A stretch of 64,000 nucleotides of DNA from Sinorhizobium garamanticum (GTDB lineage: Bacteria > Pseudomonadota > Alphaproteobacteria > Rhizobiales > Rhizobiaceae). Under the pieces are notes generated by a model. The model made no database searches, was not told the DNA's origin, and worked only from the letters and a program-made list of their open reading frames with translations. Below, piece by piece: positions 63,346-64,000 of this stretch. The number at the start of each line of letters is the position of its first letter. Within the stretch, counting starts at the first letter, position 1. A program made the position numbers and the translations under genes. The DNA is taken from assembly GCF_029892065.1 (NCBI RefSeq), contig NZ_CP120373.1:62001-126000 (forward strand), in the 5' to 3' direction.

Positions 63346-64000
63346 TCAAAGCGCACCGATTTCCTTCAGCTTCTTGAGAACCTTCGCATTGGGTTCACCG
63401 GTCTGCGGCAGGCGGTAGTGCTTCTCAAAATGCCGGATGGCGGCGCGTGTCTGATCGCCGGCGACACCATCGACCACGATGTCGGCATAGGCAAGGTTGC
63501 TGAGCCCTTTCTGGATGCTCACCACCATTTCGCTCGAGGCAGGAATGTCGGCCCGAGGAAGCAATGTCCTGTCGTCTTCGGCAGTGCGGATCGCGGCAGC
63601 GACCGGATCGACCTCTGCCGGCGCAGCTTTAGGGTCTGAATAGGGACGATCGCCAGGGGTCGCGACCGCAAGTCCGGTATCGTCTGTCGCACGCAACGCC
63701 TGCAACAACTCGTCGCTCGCTTCGCCGCTTTGCATACGCCCTGCCTGTTTTTCGAAGCGCAGGATCGCGGCTGACGTTTTCGGGCCGGTACGCCCATCCG
63801 GCGCTCCATCGTAAAGACCCAGTCGCGCCAACTCTCTCTGTACGTCCGCAATAAGCGTCGAGGTGGCTGCGTGTGTGGACCAAGCATTTTTCGCCTGCTT
63901 ACTCAGTTCGCCTTGTGCAGCGGTCGCATCAGCGACGTTCTCGGACCTTTCGGCGCCCTCCCGTTCGATGACAAAGGTCGTTACGTTGCGAGGCTCGACC
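63346..64000 (-). CDS. Peptidoglycan-binding (PG_binding_1) domain protein, 5' end outside window
   Basis: The visible 217 residues contain two PG_binding_1 repeats (LIADVQRELARLGLYDGAPDGRTGPKTSAAILRFEKQAG and MVVSIQKGLSNLAYADIVVDGVAGDQTRAAIRHFEKHY), separated by a Pro/Asp-rich linker. The upstream part is polar and continues off the window, so any catalytic or membrane portion is not seen. It probably acts on or anchors to the cell wall. The stop is at 63346, and DUF1491 follows in the same direction. Confidence 0.9.
   Translation of the reverse strand, partial: VEPRNVTTFVIEREGAERSENVADATAAQGELSKQAKNAWSTHAATSTLIADVQRELARLGLYDGAPDGRTGPKTSAAILRFEKQAGRMQSGEASDELLQALRATDDTGLAVATPGDRPYSDPKAAPAEVDPVAAAIRTAEDDRTLLPRADIPASSEMVVSIQKGLSNLAYADIVVDGVAGDQTRAAIRHFEKHYRLPQTGEPNAKVLKKLKEIGAL

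Noticed and set aside
1..64000. CRISPR arrays, prophage genes, transposases and rRNA
   Set aside because: No regularly spaced direct repeats, no transposase or integrase signatures and no rRNA-like segment were found on either strand. The only tandem repeat is the 76-bp unit.

Overview
The window is a GC-rich chromosomal segment of an alphaproteobacterium of the order Rhizobiales, most likely Sinorhizobium/Ensifer. The evidence is a FeuN-FeuP-FeuQ module, the cycHJKL cytochrome c maturation operon with a DegP-type protease and an OmpR-type two-component pair, a PleC-like kinase beside glnE, a RopA/Omp2-type porin, BA14K and DUF2147 proteins, and at least seven copies of a nested-palindrome intergenic element that fits RIME1. 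The species call is inference, since no database search was possible.

Layout. 1-10 kb: end of rpoZ, a NYN RNase, dapA-smpB, a lytic transglycosylase, a BA14K protein, an alpha/beta hydrolase, the porin with its terminator, and tRNA-Ser(GCT). 9-15.7 kb: two tandem PilZ proteins, a HisC-like aminotransferase, small stress or periplasmic proteins, a GT29-like protein, a glutathione transferase, two 57-residue ORFs and a ynfA homologue broken by an amber codon. 15.8-21.9 kb: AMP nucleosidase, then an envelope glycosylation cassette (flippase-like protein, ArnC/GtrB-type GT2, Rgt-type GT83) and a lipid kinase. 22-31 kb: a divergent HxlR regulator/oxidoreductase pair, a betaine-type binding protein and permease without an ATPase gene, ETF-quinone oxidoreductase with a 76-bp tandem duplication of its 3' end, and an Hsp70-like/uracil-DNA glycosylase pair. 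31-44.5 kb: two transporters, pepN, pleC, glnE and a two-component pair. 44.7-54 kb: degP, cycLKJH, a surface-antigen lipoprotein, and feuQ-feuP-feuN. 54-64 kb: YjbR-like and YcgN proteins, a class A penicillin-binding protein, a DUF1214/DUF1254 pair, small proteins, an accessory patch, DUF2336, DUF1491 and a peptidoglycan-binding protein that runs off the window.

The most unusual stretch is 60.45-61.43 kb. Two small membrane-protein ORFs, each preceded at once by an attC-type core site and each with its stop codon inside the complementary R'' box, sit beside a decayed MarR fragment. They look like integron gene cassettes with no integrase in view. The terminal boxes match as expected for circularised cassettes: 9/9 bp for cassette 1 and 6/7 for cassette 2.

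Functionally, most of the window is core genome: cell-envelope construction and sensing (Slt, PBP1, FeuNPQ, DegP, PleC, porin), respiratory maturation (Cyc, ETF-QO) and nitrogen or amino-acid metabolism (GlnE, DapA). Small lineage-specific proteins and palindromic repeats fill the gaps.
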